Of a DNA stretch of 55,488 bases, positions 35,229-43,069 are shown piece by piece (the stretch's first letter is position 1; each line of letters starts with the position of its first letter). This DNA is from an uncultured Clostridia bacterium (GTDB lineage: Bacteria > Bacillota > Clostridia > TANB77 > CAG-508): assembly GCA_944387495.1 (NCBI GenBank), contig CALXFD010000009.1, forward strand, positions 1 through 55,488, in the 5' to 3' direction. The notes below the pieces were generated by a model. The model was not told where the DNA came from. It worked only from the letters and a program-made list of their open reading frames with translations, and did not search any database. A program made the translations under genes and the position numbers.

Positions 35229-37894
35229 TCTAAAACTTTATTTAACATTTCTTTATATTTAGCTAATTTTTCTTTTTCTTCATTAACCTTTGCCTCTGGT
35301 GCTTTATTTACAAAACCAGGATTTGATAACATTTTTTCACATCTTGCTACTTCTGCTTCTAATCTTGTCTTTTCTTCTTGTAAACGTTTTCTTTCTTGTT
35401 CCATATCAACTAGACCTTCAAATGGCATATATAATTCTATTCCATCTTCTAATATGCTAATAGCATTTTCTTTAATTCCTGTTTTATCCTTTTGAATAAT
35501 AATATTACTTCCAAAACCTAGTTTTAGTAAAAAGTCTTTTGCTTCTTGAATTTCATTTTCATATTTTTTAGTAACAAAAATCAATTCAGCTTTTTTAGAT
35601 GGGTGTACATTCATATTTGCTCTTGTATTTCTTATCTCTGTTATAATAGATTTTAGTCTTTCTACAAAATCTTCTTCTTCTTTAAATTGCATATTGCTTT
35701 TTGCATATGGCCATTTTGACACCATTAAATCTTTATCATTATATTGTGCTAAACTTCTATAAATTTCTGTTGTTACAAATGGCATAAATGGATGCAATAA
35801 TTTCATACAAATTTCAAATACATAATCTAATACATAACAAACTTTTACTTTTTCATTATAATTATCTGAATATAATCTAGGTTTTACCATTTCAATATAC
35901 CAGTCACAAAATTCATTCCATATAAAGCTATATATTTTATCAAGTGCAACTCCTAAATCATAATTTTCTATATTATTAGTTACTTCTTGGATTAATGTTT
36001 CTAATTTATTAATTAGCCACTTATCTTCTATGTTTAATAACTCTTTTTTGTAGATTTTATTTTCTTTATCATATACTTGTGTATGATATTTAATAATATC
36101 TTCATCTTCAACATCATTGTTTCTAATAAATTTTGTTGCATTCCACATTTTATTTGCAAAATTTGAAGCCTGTTCTAATTTTTCTGGCATATATCTAATA
36201 TCATTTCCCATAGTTGTTCCAGATATAACCGCAAATCTTAAACTATCTGCTCCATATTCTTCTATAATTTCCATTGGGTCTATACCATTTCCTAATGTTT
36301 TTGACATTTTTCTTCCTTGACTATCACGAACCATTCCATGTATTAATATATCTTTAAATGGTGCTTTTCCTGTAAATTCTATTCCTTGTGACATCATTCT
36401 TGATACCCAGAAAGTAATAATATCAAAACCTGTTACTAATACATTTGTTGGATAAAATGTTTTATAATCTTCTGTTTCTGTGTTTGGCCAACCTAATGTT
36501 GAAAATGGCCATAATGCTGAACTAAACCATGTATCCAATGTATCTTCATCTTGTTTTAAATTTGTACTACCACATTTTTCACATTTTTCAGGTTGTGTTT
36601 TTGAAACATTAATATGTCCACATTCTTCACAATAATATGCTGGTATTTGATGTCCCCACCATAATTGTCTTGATATACACCAATCTTGTATATTATCTAA
36701 CCAATTAAAATATTGTTTTTCATATTTTTTAGGAATAAATCTTGCCTCATTATTTCTTACAGAATCTGCTGCTTTTTTTCCTAACTCTTTCATAGATACA
36801 AACCATTGCTCTGAAATTTTAGGTTCTATTGTTGTTTTACATCTTTCACATTTTCCTACATTATGAGTATATTCTTCTGTTTTTACTAATGCACCTATTT
36901 CTTCTAATTTTTTTACAATAGCTTTTCTTGCATCTAATAAATCCATTCCTTTATATTCTGGAACTAAGTTACCCATTTTATTATTTTCATCAAATACTTC
37001 TACAATTTCTAAATTATGTCTTAATCCTGCTTGATAGTCATTCATATCATGTGCTGGTGTAATTTTAACACAACCTGTTCCAAATTCTTTTTCTACAAAC
37101 TCATCTGCAATTATTGGTATTTCTTTATTCATAATTGGCAATATACATGTTTTTCCTACTAAGTCTTTATATCTTTCATCATCTGGATGTACTGCAACTG
37201 CTGTATCTCCTAACATAGTTTCAGGTCTTGTTGTTGCAACAATTATATATCTATCTTTTTCTCCTGAAATTTGATAACGAATATGCCATAAATGTCCTTT
37301 TTCTTCTTTATATTCTACCTCTGCATCTGATATTGTTGTTTTACAACTTGGGCAATAATTAATCATTCTTTTTCCTTTATATATTAACCCTTTATTGTAT
37401 AAGTCTACAAATTGTTCTAAAACAGCATCTGATAATCCTTCATCAAGTGTAAATCTTCTTCTATCCCAATCACATGAACATCCTAATTTTTTCTGTTGTT
37501 TTTCAATAGTTCCTCCATATATTCTAGTCCATTCCCATGCTTCTTCTAAAAATTTTTCTCTACCTAAGTCTTTTTTTGTTTTTCCTTCTTTTTTTAGTTT
37601 TTCTACCACTTTCATTTCAGTTGATATTGAAGCATGGTCAGAACCTGGTAACCATAATGTATTAAACCCTTGCATTCTTTTAAATCTTATTAATATGTCT
37701 TGAATAGTATCATCTAAGGCATGTCCCATATGAAGTTTACCTGTTACATTAGGTGGTGGCATCATTATGCAAAAACTCTCTTTTGTTTTATCCATACTTG
37801 GTTTGAAATATCCTTTTTCTTCCCACTCTTTATATAGCCTATCTTCAAAATCTTTTGGGTTGAATTTTTCTTTTAATATTTTATCTTTCTTCAT
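35216..37894 (-). CDS. valS: Valyl-tRNA synthetase
   Basis: Charges tRNA-Val. It has 892 residues. It has the HIGH signature as HMGHAL near residue 50, a KMSKT variant of KMSKS, four zinc-ligand cysteine pairs (CPSC, CERC, CEEC, CEKC), the editing domain, and a C-terminal coiled coil with the EEKTRLEAEVARCEKML segment. The ATG at 37894 is preferred to two slightly earlier ATGs for its spacing to AAAGGGAT. It overlaps the end of the upstream 111-residue gene and shares its T-box. Confidence 0.96.
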   Translation of the reverse strand: MKKDKILKEKFNPKDFEDRLYKEWEEKGYFKPSMDKTKESFCIMMPPPNVTGKLHMGHALDDTIQDILIRFKRMQGFNTLWLPGSDHASISTEMKVVEKLKKEGKTKKDLGREKFLEEAWEWTRIYGGTIEKQQKKLGCSCDWDRRRFTLDEGLSDAVLEQFVDLYNKGLIYKGKRMINYCPSCKTTISDAEVEYKEEKGHLWHIRYQISGEKDRYIIVATTRPETMLGDTAVAVHPDDERYKDLVGKTCILPIMNKEIPIIADEFVEKEFGTGCVKITPAHDMNDYQAGLRHNLEIVEVFDENNKMGNLVPEYKGMDLLDARKAIVKKLEEIGALVKTEEYTHNVGKCERCKTTIEPKISEQWFVSMKELGKKAADSVRNNEARFIPKKYEKQYFNWLDNIQDWCISRQLWWGHQIPAYYCEECGHINVSKTQPEKCEKCGSTNLKQDEDTLDTWFSSALWPFSTLGWPNTETEDYKTFYPTNVLVTGFDIITFWVSRMMSQGIEFTGKAPFKDILIHGMVRDSQGRKMSKTLGNGIDPMEIIEEYGADSLRFAVISGTTMGNDIRYMPEKLEQASNFANKMWNATKFIRNNDVEDEDIIKYHTQVYDKENKIYKKELLNIEDKWLINKLETLIQEVTNNIENYDLGVALDKIYSFIWNEFCDWYIEMVKPRLYSDNYNEKVKVCYVLDYVFEICMKLLHPFMPFVTTEIYRSLAQYNDKDLMVSKWPYAKSNMQFKEEEDFVERLKSIITEIRNTRANMNVHPSKKAELIFVTKKYENEIQEAKDFLLKLGFGSNIIIQKDKTGIKENAISILEDGIELYMPFEGLVDMEQERKRLQEEKTRLEAEVARCEKMLSNPGFVNKAPEAKVNEEKEKLAKYKEMLNKVLESLR

Positions 37895-38216
37895 CCCCAT
37901 CATCCCTTTCTTTTTGATTTAAACCATCTATTTTATCATTTTTGGTTTCAATATTTTCTTCTTTATTTTCCATTTGTTTTATTTGATGTGCCATTGCTTT
38001 CCATACTATTATAAATGTTGATTTAATTTGCATTTTTTCCAATTGTTTTTCTGTTAATTGTAAATATGCTTGTTTCTCTTCTTCTGTTAATTTATCTATT
38101 CCACCTTTTCTTCTAGGTAATAATATTAATGTTTCAACTTCATTTTCTTTGTATTTTTCTTGTAATGTTCTATCAACTGGCATTTCATCTAATCCTTTCA
38201 TTTTCCTTCTTTCCAT
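37881..38216 (-). CDS. Small charged protein cotranscribed with valS, unknown
   Basis: A 111-residue protein from the ATG at 38216, which has GGAGAGGGA upstream; a longer frame reaching 38282 would run into the T-box terminator. It is mostly charged, with no membrane helix. A central block IDKLTEEEKQAYLQLTEKQLEKMQIKSTFIIVWKAM (given here as LTEEEKQAYLQLTEKQL) looks helical, and the C-terminus is very Asp/Glu/Lys-rich. It is cotranscribed under valine control with valS and overlaps it by 14 bases. I do not know its function. Confidence 0.75.
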   Translation of the reverse strand: MERRKMKGLDEMPVDRTLQEKYKENEVETLILLPRRKGGIDKLTEEEKQAYLQLTEKQLEKMQIKSTFIIVWKAMAHQIKQMENKEENIETKNDKIDGLNQKERDDGDEER

Positions 38217-38254
38217 GTTATCCCTCTCCTTTATATTATATTTTTTAGTTTCAA

Positions 38255-38500
38255 AAAACGCCCTATGATATTTACATATCATAAGGGCGTTTATATTCGC
38301 GGTACCACCTTATTTATAACCAAAATTGATTACATCTCATTTTGACTTGTAACGTAGTCATACGGGAATATTTACTACTATTTCGATATTCCAACTAAAA
38401 AAGCTACCTTCTGTTTACTTTTATTTAAGAAGCTCTCAGCTTTTAACTTCTATTCTCTGTAAATATAGTTTAAACATACTCCTCTTTTTTATTGTTTTTT
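38255..38500 (-). promoter_or_regulatory. T-box riboswitch upstream of valS
   Basis: The T-box antiterminator signature AAGGTGGTACCGCG lies at 38311-38298, followed by the terminator stem AAACGCCC...GGGCGTTT (38256-38293). The upstream Stem I region (about 38500-38400) has the AGAGAA / GCTGAGAGCTTCT motifs typical of T-boxes. A GTA codon in the specifier-like loop (AAAAGTAAACAG) fits valine. Uncharged tRNA-Val would favour antitermination and raise valS expression. Confidence 0.9.
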
Positions 38501-38557
38501 TGTATATTAATTATTATTACACATTTTTGAATATTTTACAATACATTTTTATTAATT

Positions 38558-38914
38558 TTAATATAATAGTGGATTATTAATATTTTTTATCCATGAAATT
38601 ATTGTCAAAATAATAGAACCTAATATCAATATCTCTTTATAATTATTTACAAATTTTTGAAAAGTTTTCTTATTTGTTAAATAATCTATTATCTTCCAAA
38701 GTATTATTATAGCCATTATTATTAAAATTATTAATGGTAATATATTATATTTTAAAGATTCTAATACATTGCCTTTTAAAAGTAAAATTATAGCTCTACT
38801 ACCTCCACAACCAGAACAAGGTATGTGAAATATTTTGTAAAATAAACATATTCTAATATTGTATTTGTAAAATATAAAAACTAAAAATATTATAAATATT
38901 AATAAAATATTCAT
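38558..38914 (-). CDS. DUF2752 membrane protein
   Basis: A 118-residue protein with three hydrophobic helices. The signature PCSGCGGSRAIILLLKGNVLESLKYN (given here as CSGCGGSRAIILLL) identifies DUF2752. It has no obvious ribosome binding site; it starts two bases after the previous gene's stop, so it is probably translationally coupled to the TM2 protein. Function of the family is unknown. Confidence 0.82.
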   Translation of the reverse strand: MNILLIFIIFLVFIFYKYNIRICLFYKIFHIPCSGCGGSRAIILLLKGNVLESLKYNILPLIILIIMAIIILWKIIDYLTNKKTFQKFVNNYKEILILGSIILTIISWIKNINNPLLY

Positions 38915-38915
38915 T

Positions 38916-39251
38916 TTACAAAATCATACTTATTTTCGACATATTTAATTGTTTTGTTTTTTTAGATATTGTAAACCAATCAATTATAGTTAATATTCCG
39001 CAAACCCCACAAGTTAGTAATTTTAATATTCCTATACCTACATCTCCTATAAGAAATCTATCTATTCCCAAATAGCCTAAAAATATAGATACTAATAATA
39101 CTGTTGTTGGATCTTTTAACTCTGTTGCTTGTAAAGTTAAAAATGTATCATCAGATGCACTTTCTAATTTTTGTCTTATAATTGGAATAGCAGTTGGTTC
39201 AAAATATTTTGCATTTGTTGTTAAATATAAATCAATTTTTGACTTTTCCAT
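38916..39251 (-). CDS. TM2-domain membrane protein
   Basis: A 111-residue protein from the ATG at 39251 with GGGGGAA upstream. An N-terminal cytosolic part is followed by the TM2 domain: LVSIFLGYLGIDRFLIGDVGIGILKLLTCGVCG (shown as LGYLGIDRFLIGD and GILKLLTCG) and TIIDWFTI. The TM2 fold is two helices with a polar turn carrying DRF. It is paired with the DUF2752 gene; the two families often co-occur, suggesting a shared membrane role not yet defined. Confidence 0.88.
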   Translation of the reverse strand: MEKSKIDLYLTTNAKYFEPTAIPIIRQKLESASDDTFLTLQATELKDPTTVLLVSIFLGYLGIDRFLIGDVGIGILKLLTCGVCGILTIIDWFTISKKTKQLNMSKISMIL

Positions 39252-39328
39252 AAAAATTCCCCCTTTTTTTGATAATCCAATTATAACATAACTATAATTT
39301 TTCGACAATATCTTTTAAAATTTTTTTA

Positions 39329-39494
39329 TTATGGTTCTTCCATAAAATCTTTTCTTTTTCCATTTACAATATCATCATATATTTTTATTTTAACATCTAA
39401 CCTTGATATTGTATTTTTTATATCTTCTTGTTTTTTTAATAATTTTTCTTTTTGTTCAATTAATATATTTTTTGCTTACTTCTGCAATTGTCAT
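39329..39494 (-). pseudogene. MerR-family regulator remnant
   Basis: It starts normally at 39494 (GAGGT upstream) with MTIAEVSKKY, the opening of a MerR helix-turn-helix protein. It then jumps, out of frame, to the C-terminal dimerisation helix ILIEQKEKLLKKQEDIKNTISRLDVKIKIYDD (given here as LIEQKEKLLKKQEDIK). About 60 residues of DNA-binding and central domain are missing. It lies just downstream of a cupin gene whose promoter has a MerR-type operator. It is probably the former regulator of that promoter. Confidence 0.8.
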
Positions 39495-39564
39495 CTTTTT
39501 ACCTCATTATATAAATTTTAGTTTTTATGGATTCCCTAATAACCTTCTTATAAACTTATTGATT

Positions 39565-39981
39565 TTAAAGTTTATTATATTCTTCATCACTTACTGGTTC
39601 ACACCATTCATTAGATGTATTTTCTCCTGGTACTTCTAATGCTAAATGGCTAAACCATGAATTCTTTTTAGCACCATGCCAATGTTTAACATTTGCTGGT
39701 ATTACTACTACATCTCCTGGTTTTAAGCTTTGAGCTTCTTTTCCTTCTTCTTGATACCAACCTTCTCCATCAACACAAATTAAAATTTGTCCTCCATCTT
39801 TTGTACTATGATGAATATGCCAATTATTTCTGCATCCTGGTTCAAATGTTACATTTGCAATAAATATTGATGATTTTCCTGCTTCTGTTAATGGTTTTAG
39901 ATATGAATTTCCTATAAAATATTTAGCAAATGCTGTATTTGGCTCGCCTATCCCAAACATTCCTCCATGTTCATTTTCCAT
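39565..39981 (-). CDS. Small cupin-domain protein
   Basis: A 138-residue single cupin. The metal site reads NNWHIHH (two His) with the downstream GDVVVIPANVKHWHGA His. Such cupins accompany carboxymuconolactone decarboxylase-like and aldo/keto reductase genes in MerR-regulated stress or aldehyde loci. AGGAGG lies before the ATG. Its promoter (40012-40042) has the same MerR-type dyad as the decayed aldo/keto reductase locus at 28.5 kb. The substrate is unknown. Confidence 0.85.
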   Translation of the reverse strand: MENEHGGMFGIGEPNTAFAKYFIGNSYLKPLTEAGKSSIFIANVTFEPGCRNNWHIHHSTKDGGQILICVDGEGWYQEEGKEAQSLKPGDVVVIPANVKHWHGAKKNSWFSHLALEVPGENTSNEWCEPVSDEEYNKL

Positions 39982-40011
39982 TTCTATTACCTCCTATTTT
40001 TCTTTTTTATT

Positions 40012-40042
40012 AAATTATCACTTGAAGTTTGCTCTAAGTCAA
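40012..40042 (-). promoter_or_regulatory. MerR-type promoter/operator of the cupin gene
   Basis: TTGACT (40042-40037), a 19-base spacer, and TAATTT (40017-40012). The dyad CTTGAAGTTTGCTCTAAGTCAAG covers the spacer. The spacing and sequence closely parallel 28468-28499, suggesting one regulator for both. Confidence 0.68.
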
Positions 40043-40118
40043 GTACTTTTTCTAATTATTTTATTTTTATTAAAATCGCATTTTCAATATTAGATAGAAA
40101 TTAAAGTTTTGTATTTTT

Positions 40119-40147
40119 TTGACTTTTTAGCTTAATTGATATATAAT
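40119..40147 (+). promoter_or_regulatory. Promoter of the 65-residue protein
   Basis: TTGACT (40119-40124), a 17-base spacer, and a perfect TATAAT (40142-40147). It is among the best sigma-A promoter matches in the window, directly serving the small plus-strand gene. Confidence 0.8.
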
Positions 40148-40201
40148 AACATTATGTAACTTATTAATAACTTTTTCTTAAATTAAAGGAGGAACATCAT
40201 T

Positions 40202-40399
40202 ATGACACGAGACGAAAAATTATCTTTCATTGAAACTCATCATCCAGAATTGTACCAAACATTAAAGGCTAATGTCCCTGACTTAGAAGAAGATGTTTGG
40301 CATGCAACCCACGATGATATTGAAAATTGCAACGCTTTTATTGCATTTTATTGTGGGGCACGGCTTGATTTGGAACTTATGAAAAAGTTACTTTTTTAG
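40202..40399 (+). CDS. 65-residue conserved-looking small protein, unknown
   Basis: A protein of 65 residues with AAAGGAGGAAC upstream of the ATG and a near-consensus promoter. Acidic and His-rich with a notable HHPELYQTLKANVPDLEEDVWHATHDD block (shown as HHPELYQTLKANVPDLEED) and a C-terminal YCGARLDLELMKKLLF. It contains one in-frame CGG codon. No membrane segment. It stands alone between the divergent cupin promoter and a deacetylase. I do not recognise the family. Confidence 0.7.
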   Translation: MTRDEKLSFIETHHPELYQTLKANVPDLEEDVWHATHDDIENCNAFIAFYCGARLDLELMKKLLF

Positions 40400-40510
40400 T
40401 TAGCTAATAGCTGACTAGATATAATAGTTCTATAGTGTATAAAACATTGTAGAGCTTTTTTATTGTAATATTCTTATATGAGATTAATATTCTTTATAGA
40501 GGTGGTTTAT

Positions 40511-41305
40511 TTGCAAATCATATTTTTTACTAAGAAAAATATATTAATAATCTCTTTTTTCATTTTAATACTGCTTCTAATATTTTTTCTATATTTTATT
40601 CCTAATTTTCGTTTAAATCCAAATGTTAAATCTGCTAATGCAGAACCTGTTTCAGATGAATTTATAGAAAAAATTAAAGAACTTACTAGTGGAAGCCAAA
40701 AGATAGCATATTTAACTTTTGATGATGGGCCTACTACTTCTGTAACTCCAAAGATTTTAGATATTTTAAAAGAAGAAAATATAAAAGCTAGTTTTTTTGT
40801 AATTGGAAAATATGTAGATAGTCATCCTGAAATTGTAAAACGTGCTTATGAAGAAGGACATTATATTGCAAATCATGGATATTCTCATAATAATTCAATT
40901 TTGTATAAAAGCTCTGAAAGTTTTATAAGTGAAGTTAAAAAAACTGATTTAGCTATTGGAAAAGCGATTGGTATTGAAGATTATTGCTCTCATATTTTTA
41001 GATTTCCAAATGGCTTTATGGCTCCATTATATAAATCTCAAAAAGAAAAAGCTGTTTTGCTTCTTTTGGAAATGAATTATACTTATATAGATTGGAATTG
41101 TTTAAATAAGGATTCTGAAAGGAAGTATACTAATACTCAATTGTTGAATAATTTAAAACAATCATGTGAAAATAAGAATACTTTGGTTGTTTTGATGCAT
41201 GATACTAAGGATGTTAATAATAGTTCTTTGGTTCTGAAAGAATCTATTGATTATTTGAGGAGAGAAGGATATGAGTTTAGGAATTTTTATGAATTTGTTT
41301 CATGA
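40511..41305 (+). CDS. Polysaccharide (peptidoglycan/chitin) deacetylase
   Basis: A membrane-anchored NodB-homology hydrolase that removes N-acetyl groups from cell-wall or secreted sugars. It has 264 residues from the TTG at 40511, supported by AGAGGTGG upstream; an ATG 11 codons earlier has no ribosome binding site. One membrane helix (about 12-32) precedes the catalytic domain with TFDDGP (metal Asp), NHGYSH (two His), RFPNG, DWN and LMHD motifs. It has a paralogue at 47871-48767. It ends at a strong convergent terminator (41354-41384). Confidence 0.88.
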   Translation: MQIIFFTKKNILIISFFILILLLIFFLYFIPNFRLNPNVKSANAEPVSDEFIEKIKELTSGSQKIAYLTFDDGPTTSVTPKILDILKEENIKASFFVIGKYVDSHPEIVKRAYEEGHYIANHGYSHNNSILYKSSESFISEVKKTDLAIGKAIGIEDYCSHIFRFPNGFMAPLYKSQKEKAVLLLLEMNYTYIDWNCLNKDSERKYTNTQLLNNLKQSCENKNTLVVLMHDTKDVNNSSLVLKESIDYLRREGYEFRNFYEFVS

Positions 41306-41353
41306 ATTTTTTAATTTTTCTAAAAAAGTGTTTACAAATTATTTTTTCATATG

Positions 41354-41384
41354 AAATAAGCTCCCTAATGAAAGGAGCTTATTT
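41354..41384. terminator. Convergent terminator between deacetylase and zinc-peptidase-like gene
   Basis: AAATAAGCTCC (41354-41364) / GGAGCTTATTT (41374-41384) with a nine-base loop and T-runs on both strands. Confidence 0.8.
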
Positions 41385-41390
41385 TGAAAA

Positions 41391-42389
41391 TTATCTTTCA
41401 CCATATCCATCATCAAATGGTGCTCTATAATCTCTCATTTGTGCAGTTACATTTCTAAGTCTTTCTAAATATGTTTTTGAATTATGTAAGTAAGAAACAT
41501 CTTCATAACCAAAATTTGCATATGATGCTCTCTTTAATAATCCCATATATTGTGCCTCTTGTATAAATGCTGGCATTTGTCCATCTCTTGTATATTCATT
41601 TAATATTCTATTAAAGAAATTTGGTGAAAGTGCTCTTTTCGATAGCATATCTAATGCTTTTATATCCTCTTTTTCTTTTCCTATCCCTCTTAATGTTCTT
41701 GCAAACATTATTGCAGGTTCTTCTAATTCGCCATAATAATCAAAATTCGATTTATAAGGTTCGGAATTAAACATTCTACCATTTTTATAATATGCTAAAC
41801 TTGGTCTTCTTTTACCAGAAAATTCATAAACAAAATTTTCAGCTCTATTTTGTGTTGTTGCTTCATCCAACATAGAAAACCCATCATAAATTAGTTGTGC
41901 ATGGTCTTGTGTTAATCTTCCTTGCCTAATTTGTTGATTGGCATATTCTACAACCTTCTTCATCCATTCATTATTTATAATATGCCCTAATTCATGAGCC
42001 ATATATAATCTTGTTCTTTCTTCTCCTGTTAAATATTTACTATCAGATAAGTCAGGATTTATATAAATAACTTTGTTTTGTGCTTGTGTTTCTCCATATA
42101 TACCTCTTTTATTATTTGGTAAAACTGAAATTGTTCGTACATTATTCATAGTTGTATTAATAATATGGTTAAAATTTTCTGGAAATTTTCCAAAATTATA
42201 ATATAAATATTCTTCTAAGTTTTGTATACAGCCAGCCAGTGCATCAGCATCATGTTCACTATTTCTTACTTGTCCATTCCTAATTTGTTGCTGAAAACTA
42301 GCCATACTATTATTTATTAGTACATTAATGTATGTCGCTATAACATTATTATATTGTCTAAAATCATATTTTAATTTATACATATTCAA
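41391..42389 (-). CDS. Zinc-dependent peptidase-like protein (zincin)
   Basis: A 332-residue protein with a HELGH metal motif (His132-Glu133-His136) in the sequence AHELGHIINN, and a plausible third ligand region about 40 residues on in MLDEATTQNRAEN. No signal peptide or membrane helix is visible. The start is TTG at 42389 with AAAGGAG upstream. It follows two unknown genes in a likely operon and shares with them long charged helical stretches. Possibly a processing peptidase of an accessory module; the substrate is unknown. Confidence 0.75.
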   Translation of the reverse strand: MNMYKLKYDFRQYNNVIATYINVLINNSMASFQQQIRNGQVRNSEHDADALAGCIQNLEEYLYYNFGKFPENFNHIINTTMNNVRTISVLPNNKRGIYGETQAQNKVIYINPDLSDSKYLTGEERTRLYMAHELGHIINNEWMKKVVEYANQQIRQGRLTQDHAQLIYDGFSMLDEATTQNRAENFVYEFSGKRRPSLAYYKNGRMFNSEPYKSNFDYYGELEEPAIMFARTLRGIGKEKEDIKALDMLSKRALSPNFFNRILNEYTRDGQMPAFIQEAQYMGLLKRASYANFGYEDVSYLHNSKTYLERLRNVTAQMRDYRAPFDDGYGER

Positions 42390-42570
42390 TCTAGTCTCCT
42401 TTCCTAAATTAAACCATTACTATTGTTATTTTAGCATATTTTACATAAATTTTCAAATTATCTCAAAATTTTAATTTGTATTCACACATATTTAAGTAGT
42501 AAATTAGATATAAAAAGCTAGACTAAGAATAAACCTAATCCAGCATTAAAATTGCATTAGTTTAAAACTA

Positions 42571-42612
42571 AAAAGCTATGTAATTAGCTTGTTTCAGCCA
42601 TTACATAGTTTT
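42571..42612 (-). terminator. Terminator after the 152-residue unknown gene
   Basis: CTATGTAA (42576-42583) pairs with TTACATAG (42601-42608) in a larger inverted repeat that begins just past the stop codon at 42611; poly-T follows on the minus strand. Confidence 0.65.
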
Positions 42613-43069
42613 ATTTTATGGTAGCGTGCCCTAACAATCTTTTTATAAATTTAGTAAACTTACTATAAAATGATTCTTTATATTCTATAATCTGCAATTC
42701 CATATTTTCAATATTATTATCAACGGTTTCTGCTTTTTCTTTATTAAATATATCATCTGTATTATATTTTTCTCTTTTTGCTTTATCTACTTTTTCTTGA
42801 TTTTTATTTAATAGTTTACTTAACATTCCTTTTTGATTCTCACTTGCAAAATAATCTCTAAATAAAGAAATTAAAATAGCATTAGCTTCACTAGAAATAT
42901 GTTGCACAGATAAATCTATCTCTGGATTAATCGTATAGATATAATCTTTATCCATATTTTCTTTGAAATATTTAATTTTTTCCTCGGGAATTTTAGAATA
43001 TTCTTCATTAGAAAAATAACTTAATATTTCTAAAACTTCTGTATATGCTCTTGCATAATTATTAATCAT
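42611..43069 (-). CDS. 152-residue unknown protein, island-associated
   Basis: Mostly helical and charged, with blocks ALISLFRDYFAS and the C-terminal ESFYSKFTKFIKRLLGH. No membrane segment. It overlaps the end of the upstream 557-residue gene by eight bases, so the two are probably one translational unit, and it lies about 220 bases upstream of the zinc-peptidase-like gene. No family recognised. Confidence 0.6.
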   Translation of the reverse strand: MINNYARAYTEVLEILSYFSNEEYSKIPEEKIKYFKENMDKDYIYTINPEIDLSVQHISSEANAILISLFRDYFASENQKGMLSKLLNKNQEKVDKAKREKYNTDDIFNKEKAETVDNNIENMELQIIEYKESFYSKFTKFIKRLLGHATIK

